Under the pieces are notes generated by a model, which saw only the letters and a program-made list of their open reading frames with translations, was not told the origin of the DNA and made no database searches. A stretch of DNA of 64,000 bases from Paludisphaera rhizosphaerae (GTDB lineage: Bacteria; Planctomycetota; Planctomycetia; Isosphaerales; Isosphaeraceae), in assembly GCF_011065895.1 (NCBI RefSeq), contig NZ_JAALCR010000009.1:186001-250000 (forward strand), given 5' to 3'. Positions 37,496 to 46,306 of the stretch are shown in pieces; position 1 is the first letter of the stretch; each line of letters opens with the position of its first letter. A program made the position numbers and the translations under genes.

Positions 37496-40033
37496 ATGAC
37501 GCCGCTCCCCATTGACCCGGCCCTGCCCCGGATCCTCGACGACCTGGACGCCCGAGGCGCTCTGGTTCTGGTCGCCGAGCCGGGCTCCGGCAAGACGACC
37601 CGCGTCCCGCCGGCGATCGTCCGTCGCGGGACGCCCGGCCGGGTCGTCGTGCTCCAGCCCAGGCGGGTCGCCGCCCGATCGACGGCCGCTCGGATCGCCG
37701 ACGAGCAGGGCTGGACTCTCGGCCGTGAAGTCGGCTACCACGTCCGCTTCGATCGCCGCGACTCGGCCGACTCTCGACTCGTCGTCATGACCGAGGGGAT
37801 CCTCTCCCGCCGGCTCCTGGCCGACCCGTTCCTGGAGGGGGTTGGGACTGTCGTCCTCGACGAGTTCCACGAGCGGAGCCTGCACACCGACCTGGCTCTC
37901 GCCCTGCTCCGCGAGGTCCGCCGCGAGGTTCGGCCCGACCTTCGGATCGTCGTGATGTCCGCCACACTCGACGCCGAACCCGTCGCCCGGTTCCTGGACG
38001 CGCCGGTGGTCCAGGTCCCGGGTCGGACGCATCCGGTTTCGATCCAGTATCGCGACGCCTCCCGGCCGTCCGACCCGGGCGTGATCGCGGCGGCCGTCTC
38101 AGACGCCCTGGCCGACTCTCCCGATCGCGGGCACGTCCTGGTCTTCCTCCCAGGCATGGCCGAGATCCGTCGCGCCCAGGCCGAGCTGTCGCCGATCGCC
38201 TCGCGGTACGACGCCCGCGTCCTCCCCCTTCACGGATCGCTGCCGCCCGACGAGCAGGATGCGGCGCTCCGGCCTACAGATCGTCGCAAGATCATCCTTT
38301 CCACCAACATCGCCGAGACCTCGCTGACGATCGACGGCGTGACGACGGTGATCGACTCCGGCCTGGCGCGGGTCGCCGGCCACGACGCCGTCCGGGGGCT
38401 CGATCGTCTGGACCTACAACCGATCAGCCGGGCCTCCGCCGACCAGCGCGCCGGACGAGCCGGGCGGACTGGCCCCGGGTGCTGCATCCGGCTTTGGTCG
38501 GAGCAGCGGCACGCCTTGCTCGAACCGTTCGAGGCTCCCGAGATCCGCCGCGTCGACCTGGGCTCGACGCTTCTGACGCTCCACTCCTGGGGCGTGGCCG
38601 AGCCCGCCGACTTCGGCTGGTACGAGGCCCCCGAGCCCGACCGCGTCCGCGCCGCCGAAGCCCTGCTGGCGAGGCTCGGGGCGTTCGATCCGGGCACGCG
38701 CCGGATCACCCCGACGGGCGAGCGGATGCTGATGCTCCCCGTCCATCCTCGTCTCTCGCGATTGCTGCTGGCTGCGGCCGAGGAAGGGCTCTTGCACGAA
38801 GGCGCGGCGCTCGCCGCGTTGCTCTCCGAGAAGGACGTCGCCTCACGTCGGCGGTCGGGAGGTCATCGCGGCCTCTCCGACATGCTCGGCCGCCTGGACC
38901 TGTTGGCTGAGGCAGAGAGGGCTCGGTTCTCTCTGTCTTTGACCGATCGGGGGATTGATCCCGGCGCGGCGCGACAGGCTGCGAAGATCCGCGACGACCT
39001 CGTTCGCCTGGGCTCGCGACTGGAGGTCGGCGACGCCCCCGCGCTCGACGAATCGGCCCGCGAGGAGGCCCTGTTGAAGCTCCTGATCCTGGCCTATCCC
39101 GACCGCGTGGTGAAGCGTCGGGGGGCCGAGGAGACGGGGGTGATGGTCGGCGGCCGGGGCGTGCGGCTGGCGCCGGAGTCGGTCGTCCGCGACGGGGAGT
39201 TCTTCCTGGCGTTGGACCCGCGCGAGGACCGTCGCCGGGGGACGCTCGAGTTGCAGGTCTCGCTGGCGAGCGCCGTGAGGTTGGAATGGCTGGAGGAGTT
39301 GGAGCCGCAGTCGATCCGCCGCGAGCGGAGCGTCGAGTACGACCCGAGTCGCGAACGCGTCGCCGCGATGAACCGGCTCTGGTATGAAGACATCCTGATC
39401 CGCGAGGACCCGGCGAAGCCCCCCGACGCCCGCGAGGCGTCTGTCGCTCTGTTCGAGGCCCTCCGCCCTCGCGCCGGCGAGGTCTTCCGCGAGGATCCGG
39501 CGGCGGCCTCGTGGCTGGCCCGCTACGAGTTCGTCCGCCAGGCCGTCCCCGAACTGGAATGGCCCGAGTTCACCGACGAGGCGCTCGCCGGCCCGCTGGA
39601 GATGCTCTGCCATTGCAAGACGCGGACGGACGAGGTCCGCAAGGCCCCGAAGGCCGTCTACCTGGAGGGCCTGCTCACGCCGGCGCAGTCCCGCGAGCTA
39701 GACGCCTGCGCCCCCACCTCGATCACGATCCCCAGCGGCCGACACGTCCGGCTCGACTACGAGCCCGGCCGCCAGCCCGTGCTTGCCGCCAAGCTTCAGG
39801 AACTGTTCGGCTGGCCCGAAGCCCCTCGCCTCGCCCGGGGCCGCGTTCCGCTGCTGCTGGAACTCCTCGGCCCCAACCACCGCCCCGTCCAGGTGACGTC
39901 CGACCTTCGCAGCTTCTGGGCGACGACTTACCACCAGGTCCGCAAGGACCTCCGCGGCCGATACCCCAAACACCCCTGGCCCGAAGACCCCACCACCGCC
40001 CAGGCGCCAGTGAGGACGCCCCGGCCGAGGTAG
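37496..40033 (+). CDS. hrpB: ATP-dependent DExH-box helicase HrpB
   Basis: An 845-residue DEAH-type helicase. Motif I is EPGSGKTT (about 29-36), motif Ia 'LQPRRVAARS', motif II 'DEFHER' (DEFH form), motif III 'MSATLD', motif V 'STNIAETSLTIDGV' and motif VI 'QRAGRAGRTGPG'. The C-terminal HrpB-specific region ends in 'PVQVTSDLRSFW' and 'KDLRGRYPKHPWPEDP', which is diagnostic of HrpB. It is a cytosolic RNA helicase whose cellular role is poorly defined. ATG at 37496; no clear Shine-Dalgarno. Confidence 0.95.
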   Translation: MTPLPIDPALPRILDDLDARGALVLVAEPGSGKTTRVPPAIVRRGTPGRVVVLQPRRVAARSTAARIADEQGWTLGREVGYHVRFDRRDSADSRLVVMTEGILSRRLLADPFLEGVGTVVLDEFHERSLHTDLALALLREVRREVRPDLRIVVMSATLDAEPVARFLDAPVVQVPGRTHPVSIQYRDASRPSDPGVIAAAVSDALADSPDRGHVLVFLPGMAEIRRAQAELSPIASRYDARVLPLHGSLPPDEQDAALRPTDRRKIILSTNIAETSLTIDGVTTVIDSGLARVAGHDAVRGLDRLDLQPISRASADQRAGRAGRTGPGCCIRLWSEQRHALLEPFEAPEIRRVDLGSTLLTLHSWGVAEPADFGWYEAPEPDRVRAAEALLARLGAFDPGTRRITPTGERMLMLPVHPRLSRLLLAAAEEGLLHEGAALAALLSEKDVASRRRSGGHRGLSDMLGRLDLLAEAERARFSLSLTDRGIDPGAARQAAKIRDDLVRLGSRLEVGDAPALDESAREEALLKLLILAYPDRVVKRRGAEETGVMVGGRGVRLAPESVVRDGEFFLALDPREDRRRGTLELQVSLASAVRLEWLEELEPQSIRRERSVEYDPSRERVAAMNRLWYEDILIREDPAKPPDAREASVALFEALRPRAGEVFREDPAAASWLARYEFVRQAVPELEWPEFTDEALAGPLEMLCHCKTRTDEVRKAPKAVYLEGLLTPAQSRELDACAPTSITIPSGRHVRLDYEPGRQPVLAAKLQELFGWPEAPRLARGRVPLLLELLGPNHRPVQVTSDLRSFWATTYHQVRKDLRGRYPKHPWPEDPTTAQAPVRTPRPR

Positions 40034-40074
40034 CGGCTGAAATCATGATGGCCTTCCCCCCTCGCGGGGGAAGG

Positions 40075-40322
40075 CGGCCCTTCGGGCCAATACTGTTCGG
40101 CACGACTTGCATATAAGCCATCGGAGGCGATTGCCTCCCTTCTCCCCTGGTGGGAGAAGGTGGCCGAAGGCCGGATGAGGGGGATCCCAACGTCCGCCGA
40201 CGGTTATGACCCCCCTCATCCGCCCCTACGGGGCACCTTCTCCCACCAGGGGAGAAGGGAGGTTTCCATCGCTTCTTCTGAAGCTCAATTCCCGTGCCGA
40301 ACAGTATTGGCCCGAAGGGCCG
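40075..40322. mobile_element. Nested perfect palindromic MITE-like element
   Basis: A 248-bp element bounded by perfect 30-bp terminal inverted repeats (40075-40104 and 40293-40322). Inside them lies a second perfect 29-bp inverted pair (40134-40162 and 40234-40262), each arm itself a hairpin. It sits just after hrpB and encodes nothing. The inner arm (CTTCTCCC...GGGAGAAGG then GGCCGAAGGCCGGATGAGGG) is shared with the elements at 22337 and 57599. No target duplication is obvious. Confidence 0.75.
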
Positions 40323-40467
40323 GATGAGGGGGGGCCGGCGCGGACGCTGGACCGACTTGCTTCTTACCCACGCTTCAGCCTTCGGAACTCGTACTTCGAT
40401 TGTGGATATAATGCTGATGCTGGCAGCATGGACGAACCGCGTCGCGGCAAAGGGAGATCTCGGACGT

Positions 40468-40623
40468 ATGAGCGATCGATCACGAAAGCCGCTCTTCGAG
40501 CGTTTGAAGCAGAGCCTGGAAGATGGAATCGCGCATGCCAGGGGCGATATCTTTCTTCGGGAACATAGCCTCGGAATGGAGGAATCAAAATCAAAGGACG
40601 ATGAGAAGGGCTCCCCGGTCTGA
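40468..40623 (+). CDS. Short antitoxin-like protein, possibly truncated
   Basis: A 51-residue acidic/basic protein containing 'KPLFERLKQSLEDGIAHARGDI'. That helix resembles the N-terminus of XRE-type antitoxins that pair with HigB/RelE toxins, but the helix-turn-helix that normally follows is absent, so this may be a truncated remnant. AGGGAG at about 40450-40455 precedes the ATG by 12 nt. After the stop, the same frame stays open for another 30 codons to 40716, which raises the possibility of an internal stop in a longer gene. Confidence 0.45.
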   Translation: MSDRSRKPLFERLKQSLEDGIAHARGDIFLREHSLGMEESKSKDDEKGSPV

Positions 40624-40715
40624 GATGACGTCATCGCCGGCATGGACTCCCTGATCGAGGCTTCGGATTCGGACGAGCCGATGGAGAAGCGGGGCGCATT
40701 CCCTCAGGTGCAGTG

Positions 40716-40949
40716 ATGTTCTGGAATTATCGTGTCATGGTCAGGGCCGGTCGATACGCCGTGTACTCGGTCTATTACGACGATGATGGGAGCGTCCAGA
40801 GCTGGAGCGCTGAACCTATGGTCCTCAACGGCGGAAGCGTAGAGGATCTTACCGAGGAATTTGAGCGATTTCGTAGGGCCTTGTCCGAGCCCGTCCTCGA
40901 TTACGACGCGCCCCTCCCAGAGCCCGAAGCGACGCGTGAAGACATCTAG
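40716..40949 (+). CDS. Small hypothetical protein, toxin-antitoxin neighbourhood family
   Basis: A 77-residue protein: 'FWNYRVMVRAG', 'YAVYSVYYDDDGSVQSWSAEP', 'EDLTEEFERFRRALSEPVLDYD'. Small proteins of this style (a WNYRV start, a VYYD.DG.. strand and an LDxPVLD end) recur beside toxin-antitoxin genes, but I know no function. The ATG overlaps by one base a TGA that closes the preceding frame; a GTG three bases upstream is in frame. Confidence 0.55.
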   Translation: MFWNYRVMVRAGRYAVYSVYYDDDGSVQSWSAEPMVLNGGSVEDLTEEFERFRRALSEPVLDYDAPLPEPEATREDI

Positions 40950-40957
40950 CTGGATGA

Positions 40958-41815
40958 TCAGCGTCCTGCGGCGGTCTTCGCCGGTTTGAGGTGCTCGTCG
41001 AAGAAGCCGACGACGAGGTCCGTCAGGTCGCGTTGGCGGGGCTTGAGGGCGAAGCTGTGCGGGGCGCCTTCGACGATGACCAGTTGCGAGGGGACGCCGA
41101 TCTCCTTGAGCTTGGCGGCCATCTTATTGGAGTGCTCGATGGGCGTGGTCGTGTCGGCCGTGCCGTGGAGCAGGAGCATGGGCGGGTCGTCTTTGGTGAC
41201 GTGCTCGATGGGGGCGGCGAGGCGGTAAGTCTCGGGGTCGTCCTTGAGCTTGGACTTGAACATGGAGTGGTCGCGGTCGAAGCCGGCGGCCATATGGGCG
41301 TACATCGGGACGGCGGCCTGGACGCGGGTGGAGATGCCGGGATCCTCGGCCGGCTCGAAGCCGTCGGATGGGTCTGTCACGGCGAGCATGGCCGTTAGGT
41401 GGCCGCCGGCCGAGCCGCCGATTGCGCCGATGTGGTCGGTGTCGACGTGCAGCTCGGCGGCGTTCTTGCGGAGCCAGCGGACGGCCCGCTTGCACTCCTT
41501 GAGGTTGTCGGGCCAGGTCGGGCTGCCGGGCTTGGCCAGGACGTAGTTGATGCTGGCGCAGACGTAGCCGTGCTGCGCGAGGGTCGTGCCGATCTGGATC
41601 TCGCGCTTGGCCCCCTTGTCGCCCCCCGTCCAGCCGCCGCCGTGGATGATGACCACCGCCGGCCGGGTCTCGCCGGGCTTGGGCTCGGCCGCCGGCAGGT
41701 ACAGGTCGAGCTTCTCCGCGCGGTCGGGGCCGAGGTACGAGACGTCCTTGCGGACGACCACGTCGTCGGCCCACGCGGAAGCAGCCAGGGCGAGGAGCAG
41801 GATCGGGGCGTTCAT
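40958..41815 (-). CDS. Secreted alpha/beta hydrolase (BD-FAE/esterase type)
   Basis: A 285-residue protein with a signal peptide (residues 1-16, ending SAWA). The oxyanion motif is HGGGW, the nucleophile elbow GGSAGGH (Ser near 138), the Asp in 'LLLHGTADTTTP' and the His in 'GAPHSFAL', giving a full triad. Related enzymes de-esterify acetylated or feruloylated polysaccharides. ATG 41815 is fixed by the signal peptide; open sequence upstream overlaps the next gene. It is 22 bp downstream of the DUF1501 gene and likely in one operon with it. Confidence 0.85.
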   Translation of the reverse strand: MNAPILLLALAASAWADDVVVRKDVSYLGPDRAEKLDLYLPAAEPKPGETRPAVVIIHGGGWTGGDKGAKREIQIGTTLAQHGYVCASINYVLAKPGSPTWPDNLKECKRAVRWLRKNAAELHVDTDHIGAIGGSAGGHLTAMLAVTDPSDGFEPAEDPGISTRVQAAVPMYAHMAAGFDRDHSMFKSKLKDDPETYRLAAPIEHVTKDDPPMLLLHGTADTTTPIEHSNKMAAKLKEIGVPSQLVIVEGAPHSFALKPRQRDLTDLVVGFFDEHLKPAKTAAGR

Positions 41816-41837
41816 GGAGAGGAGGCTCCGGCAGAGG

Positions 41838-43316
41838 TCAGAACAACTCGGCGATGGGCTGGCCGTTGTCGGCGACGATGAAGTGAGGGCGGCCCTCGGT
41901 GTCCTCGTAGGTCGCGTCGAGCGGTACGCCCATGTGGCGGTAGATGGTGGCGGCGAGGTCGCTGGGGCGGATCGGGCGGTCCTTGATGTGGCCGCCGTCG
42001 GCCTCGGTCGAGCCGATGACCTGGCCATGCTTCAGGCCGCCGCCGGCCAGGCACATCGACATGACGGGGTTCCAGTGGTTGCGGCCGTCGGTGCTTCCCT
42101 GCGTCCCCATCTGGGGCGTCCGGCCGAACTCGCCCATCGCCACGACCAACACGTCGTCGAGCATCCCGCGCTCTTCAAGATCGGAGACCAGCGTGGTGAT
42201 GAGGTGGTCGAACAGGGGGAGCAGCGGCTTGAGCCCCTTGCTGATGCCGCCGTAGGGGGGGATGTTGTCGCCGTGGGTGTCCCAGGTGCCGGAAGCCGTG
42301 TGGTAGCTCAGGTCGAGCGTCACGAAGGCCGCGCCGGCTTCGACCAGACGACGGGCCAGCAAGGCCTGCTGACACCAGAGGTGCTTGCCGTAGCGCTCGC
42401 GGCTCTCCTTCGGCTCGTTCTCCAGGTCGAAGGCCTGCTGGGCGCGACGGCCGACGAGGAGGTCAACGGCTTCCTGGTTGAAACGGTCCATCGCGGCGAC
42501 GTCGGGGGAACTGTCCAGAGTGCGGCGGAGGTTGTCGAGGTCTTCCAGCAAGGCGCGGCGGTTCTTCAGGCGTTCGTGGGTCAGGCCGCCGGGGAGGTTG
42601 AAGAACCCGGCGGGAGACATCCGGCCGGAGTCGACGCCGACGTTGTTGTAGATCGGCAGCTTGCAGGCCTGGTTGGCGATGAACGGGTCGTACCGCTTGC
42701 CGAGATAGCCGGCGTAGGCGACGTGGGTCCGCGAGGTCTGGAAGGCGATGTATGGCGGGATCCCCGGCGCGTTGGAGCCGTGGTGCCTGGCGACGATCGA
42801 GCCGATGGACGGATAGAGGTCCTTGCTCGGGCTGACGCGGGGCTCGGCGTCCAGGTTGGCGGTCTGGAAGACCTTGTTGGGCTCGTGGTTGCTGTGCTGG
42901 GCGTCGACCGATCGGAGGATGGTGAACTTGTCGAGCATCGCGGCCTGCTTCGGCAGGTGCTCGCAGATCAGGACGCCCGGGAGCTTGGTCTGGATCGTCC
43001 CGAACGGTCCGCGGTTCTCCAGCGGTCGGCCGGGCTTGGGGTCCCAGGTGTCGATCTGGCTGGGGCCGCCGGCCATCCAGAGGAGGATGACGGCCTTGCC
43101 TCCGGGCGGTCGCGTGCCGGAGGCCGTTGCGCGGAGCCGCAGCAGGTCGGGCATGGAGAGTCCGGCGAGGCCGGCGAGGCTCGCCTTGAGCATGCCTCGG
43201 CGGTCGGCGACGACGAGGCCTTCGCGTTCGCGGGCGCGGAGGCCCGTGAAGGCGTGTCCCTGGCCGTGGTCATGGGCGTGGCTGTGAGCCGGCTGGCGGG
43301 GGCCCGGTCGGTCCAT
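41838..43316 (-). CDS. DUF1501 domain-containing protein
   Basis: A 492-residue DUF1501 protein, a sulfatase-fold family expanded in planctomycetes. Characteristic pieces: 'GKAVILLWMAGGPSQIDTWDPKP', 'DKFTILRSVDAQHSNHE', 'GTWDTHGDN', 'VVAMGEFGRTP' and 'GRNHWN'. A Tat-like region (RRGMLKASLAGLAGLS, about 39-54) lies unusually deep after a His-rich start (HSHAHDHGQGH). The role is unknown; it often pairs with DUF1553/DUF1549 proteins, which are missing here. The esterase gene follows in the same operon. Confidence 0.9.
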   Translation of the reverse strand: MDRPGPRQPAHSHAHDHGQGHAFTGLRAREREGLVVADRRGMLKASLAGLAGLSMPDLLRLRATASGTRPPGGKAVILLWMAGGPSQIDTWDPKPGRPLENRGPFGTIQTKLPGVLICEHLPKQAAMLDKFTILRSVDAQHSNHEPNKVFQTANLDAEPRVSPSKDLYPSIGSIVARHHGSNAPGIPPYIAFQTSRTHVAYAGYLGKRYDPFIANQACKLPIYNNVGVDSGRMSPAGFFNLPGGLTHERLKNRRALLEDLDNLRRTLDSSPDVAAMDRFNQEAVDLLVGRRAQQAFDLENEPKESRERYGKHLWCQQALLARRLVEAGAAFVTLDLSYHTASGTWDTHGDNIPPYGGISKGLKPLLPLFDHLITTLVSDLEERGMLDDVLVVAMGEFGRTPQMGTQGSTDGRNHWNPVMSMCLAGGGLKHGQVIGSTEADGGHIKDRPIRPSDLAATIYRHMGVPLDATYEDTEGRPHFIVADNGQPIAELF

Positions 43317-43508
43317 GAGTCGCGTCCTCCGGGGTTGGGCGGCGTTTTGCAGGTGTTACACACTACACTCTCGTGCGGCGGGATCCCACCCAAACTCGAA
43401 GTTTGCGAGGGGTTTCCGCGCAGACGGTTCGATTGACAGGGTCGGGGGGAGCGGTAAAATCCACGAATGGCCGCCTCGGGACGGCCCAGCCAACCGGAAG
43501 GAGCCTCG

Positions 43509-44369
43509 ATGTCCCATTTCCGCTCGAAGTTCCTCCGGATGCTGGCTGCGCTTGTCTGCCTCTCCGCGGCCGTCGCGAGGGGACAGGACGCCTCGGCGCC
43601 GCCGCCGGCTCCCGCCGCCGGCGGGACGTCAGCGCCGACGGTTGAGGCCAAGCCGGCCGTCGATCGCAACGCGATGCGCCGCATGCTCTTGACGGCCAAC
43701 CCGATGCTCTGGCCGCTGGCCGCGTGCTCGATCCTCACCGTCGGGTTTGCCTTGGAGCGGTTCCTGGCGCTTCGGCGGAAGCGGATCGCCCCGCCCGACT
43801 TCGTCGATCGCTTCCTGGAGCGGTTGGCGTCAGGCAAACTCGACCGCGACCGGGCGTTGGAGCTGTGCAAGGCCCACGACTGCGTCGCCGGCCGCGTCTT
43901 CGGCCACGCCGTCCGTGCCTGGGGCCGGCCCGGGGCCGAGATCCGCCAGACGGTCGCCTTCGACTCGGCGGGCGAGGTCGTGGAATTGAAGCGGAACCTC
44001 CGGGTCCTCTCCGCGATGGCGACGCTCGGCCCGCTGCTAGGACTGCTGGGGACGGTCGTCGGCATCATCCAGTCGTTCGACGCCCTGGGAGGGAAGGCCG
44101 GCCCGCAGCGAGGCGAGATGCTCGCCCAGGGGATCAGCCTGGCGCTCGTGGCCACGGCCTTCGGGCTGGGGATCGCCATCTTCGCCGTCGCCGCGTATTA
44201 CTTCTTGCTCAACCGCCTGGAGGTCCTGACCCGCGAGGTCGACGAGTACGCGCGGCAGGTCGTGGACATGGTCTCCGGCGACGTCGTCCGGCCCGCGGCG
44301 CTCGACCGTCGCGTCCCTCAGGGCTTGCCCGGCGACGTCTCTCGCACCCAGGAGACGCGCGTCGTCTGA
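43509..44369 (+). CDS. exbB: MotA/TolQ/ExbB proton channel family protein
   Basis: A 286-residue protein with a signal-like segment, a Pro/Ala linker, a membrane helix near 70-90 ('LWPLAACSILTVGFALERFLALR' region) and the family core 'LRVLSAMATLGPLLGLLGTVVGIIQSFDAL' followed by 'QGISLALVATAFGLGIAIFAVAAYYFL' (landmarks, not quoted in full). It forms the stator with the downstream ExbD and uses proton-motive force for outer-envelope transport. AAGGAG 5 nt before ATG 43509 fixes the start. Confidence 0.9.
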   Translation: MSHFRSKFLRMLAALVCLSAAVARGQDASAPPPAPAAGGTSAPTVEAKPAVDRNAMRRMLLTANPMLWPLAACSILTVGFALERFLALRRKRIAPPDFVDRFLERLASGKLDRDRALELCKAHDCVAGRVFGHAVRAWGRPGAEIRQTVAFDSAGEVVELKRNLRVLSAMATLGPLLGLLGTVVGIIQSFDALGGKAGPQRGEMLAQGISLALVATAFGLGIAIFAVAAYYFLLNRLEVLTREVDEYARQVVDMVSGDVVRPAALDRRVPQGLPGDVSRTQETRVV

Positions 44370-44394
44370 CGCCGTGATTCCCCGAGGCACCCGC

Positions 44395-44847
44395 ATGCTT
44401 TCCAGCCGCCTCCAGGCCCAGGACGAGTCGCCCTTCATCAACATGACGCCCATGGTGGACGTCATCCTCTGCCTGTTGGTGTTCTTCATGGCGGCCACTC
44501 GTCTGTATGATTGGGACGAGAGCGAGTTCGCGGTGAAGGTGCCGGAAGTCGCCGACGCCGCCCCGCTGACCGCCGCCCCCGACGATCTGGTGCTGACCGT
44601 GGTCGCGCCCGGGAAAGTCGCCGTGGGGGAAGACGTTCACGACCTGGGCTCGCTGACCGCCCTCCTCACCCGGGCCCGCTCGCGATACGCCAACCAGGGC
44701 GTGATGATCCGAGGCGAGGCGACCCTAGCCTACCAGGACCTGGCCGACGTCCTCTCGGTCTGCGACACGGCCGGAATCCGCAACGTCCGGCTCCCGGTCC
44801 GCTCTCGCGACGAATCGAAGAAAACCGGGGGATCGGAAGCCCCCTGA
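44395..44847 (+). CDS. exbD: ExbD/TolR family biopolymer transport protein
   Basis: A 150-residue protein: short cytoplasmic N-terminus, one helix with the conserved Asp in 'NMTPMVDVILCLLVFFMAAT', then a periplasmic domain ('DLADVLSVCDTAGIRNVRL'). It partners ExbB, whose gene ends 25 bp upstream. No tonB or receptor gene is nearby. ATG 44395 is preferred over the in-frame GTG 44374 because GAGG lies 7 nt before it. Confidence 0.9.
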   Translation: MLSSRLQAQDESPFINMTPMVDVILCLLVFFMAATRLYDWDESEFAVKVPEVADAAPLTAAPDDLVLTVVAPGKVAVGEDVHDLGSLTALLTRARSRYANQGVMIRGEATLAYQDLADVLSVCDTAGIRNVRLPVRSRDESKKTGGSEAP

Positions 44848-44889
44848 CGCCCGACCGCCCTGCCCGACCGCACCACTTTGGAGTCGACG

Positions 44890-45618
44890 ATGGAGCTCGC
44901 CCGACAGCTTTTCGAGTTCGTGATCCACTTCAGCCCGGAGTCGCTCAACCAGATGGCCCAGATGGTCGGGCCCTGGCTCTACGTGATCCTCTTCGCGATC
45001 ATTTTCGCCGAGACGGGCCTGGTGGTGACCCCCTTCCTGCCGGGCGACTCGCTGCTCTTCGCCGCCGGCGCGGTGGCCGCGCACCCGGAGTCGCCGATCA
45101 AGCTCCTGCCGCTGACCGTGCTCCTGATCATTGCGGCGATCCTGGGCGACGCCCTCAACTATGCGATCGGCTGGTACATCGGCCCCAAGGTCTTCTCGCG
45201 TGAGGACTCTCGGCTCCTCAACCGCAACCACCTGATGCAGGCCCACGAGTTCTACGAGAAGTACGGCGCGGTCACGATCATCCTGGCCCGGTTCATGCCG
45301 ATCGTCCGGACGTTCGCCCCGTTCGTGGCGGGCATCGGTCGGATGAACTACGGGCGGTTCGCGCTTTACAACGTCACCGGAGGGGTCGCCTGGGTCGCGA
45401 TGTTCCTGCTCGGCGGCTGGTGGTTCGCCGGCAGTGAGATCGTCCAGAAGAACTTCAAGCTGGTGATTCTGGCGATCCTGGTCGTCTCGGTCCTCCCCGC
45501 GGTCGTGGAGTTCATCCGGGCGCGGAGCAAGGCGAAGAAGGCGGTCGAATCTGCGGCGAAGGATGACGAGCCGGCCGAGAAGGGCGCCGAACGGGAGACG
45601 GCCGACGTCGCCGAGTGA
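44890..45618 (+). CDS. DedA family membrane protein
   Basis: A 242-residue DedA/SNARE-associated family protein with four to five hydrophobic segments. Signatures are 'FAETGLVVTPFLPGDSLLFAAG', 'GDALNYAIGWYIGPKVF', 'FYEKYGAVTIILARFMPIVRTFAPFVAGIGRMNY' (landmarks) and 'GGVAWVAMFLLGGW'. The family includes undecaprenyl-phosphate and other lipid flippases. The C-terminal 30 residues are a charged Lys/Glu/Ala tail. GGAG at 44880-44883 supports ATG 44890. Confidence 0.9.
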   Translation: MELARQLFEFVIHFSPESLNQMAQMVGPWLYVILFAIIFAETGLVVTPFLPGDSLLFAAGAVAAHPESPIKLLPLTVLLIIAAILGDALNYAIGWYIGPKVFSREDSRLLNRNHLMQAHEFYEKYGAVTIILARFMPIVRTFAPFVAGIGRMNYGRFALYNVTGGVAWVAMFLLGGWWFAGSEIVQKNFKLVILAILVVSVLPAVVEFIRARSKAKKAVESAAKDDEPAEKGAERETADVAE

Positions 45619-45638
45619 TCCGGCGAAGCCTCCGAGAC

Positions 45639-45935
45639 TCAGTCGCCGCGCTGGTCGAGGGCCCTCTCCAGGTCGTCGAGAGGCACGGCGCCGAGGTCGC
45701 CTCCCAAAAGCGCGGTGAGCTGAAGCCCGACCAGCGCCTCGCTCGACTTCTTGCCGTTGAGGATCATGCTGAGGTACGGTTCGGCGCCGACGAGGACCGC
45801 GCGGGGCTTGCCGTGGACGGTGAGGACGTAACGGACCTTGTCGTTCTCCAGCTCCCGGAGAATCCCCGGCAGGTTCTGGTGCAGCTCTCGACTGCCGATG
45901 ATCCGCACGGGTGAGTCCGACGTCTTCTCCGCCAT
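45639..45935 (-). CDS. Phd/YefM family antitoxin, no adjacent toxin
   Basis: A 98-residue protein whose first 60 residues match the Phd/YefM fold ('VRIIGSRELHQNLPGILREL', 'YVLTVHGKPRAVLVGAEPY'). The C-terminal toxin-binding part is present, but no PIN, Doc or YoeB gene lies on either side: DedA is convergent 20 bp away and the upstream 370 bp look non-coding. It may be an orphan repressor. GGAGG about 7 nt upstream selects ATG 45935 over the in-frame ATG 45953. Confidence 0.75.
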   Translation of the reverse strand: MAEKTSDSPVRIIGSRELHQNLPGILRELENDKVRYVLTVHGKPRAVLVGAEPYLSMILNGKKSSEALVGLQLTALLGGDLGAVPLDDLERALDQRGD

Positions 45936-46306
45936 GAACCAGGCCTCCGCCAATCAAGTTGATGCGACGCCCCCGATCCTCGGAGGTCTTCCGCGCGCCG
46001 CACGACCGGACGGACGCTCTGGGCGATCCGGACGGATGCGACGAATTCCGAGATCCCTTTTTGAATATGCGTCTTCGGTGCGGGCGACGATCCGCCCTTA
46101 TGAGATTCTATTAAGCAGGTCCAGCGCCCGACGGCCCCCTGCTGCTTCGGCCGAGACGTGCATTCCGCGCGACTGCGGTCTCACCATTTTACGAGGACGT
46201 CCCGCCCATGCAAGGGTCGAAGCCATGGCCTTAAGGATTTGGGTGGACGATTGAGGGCGTGAAGATCGGGCCTTGGGAGTGGGGTGAAAACCCGGGAGAG
46301 AACCGC
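45936..46306. other. Intergenic region
   Basis: About 370 bp between the orphan antitoxin and the ceramidase-like gene, transcribed divergently. It is slightly more AT-rich near 46060-46115. No RNA, repeat or convincing gene was seen. Confidence 0.4.
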
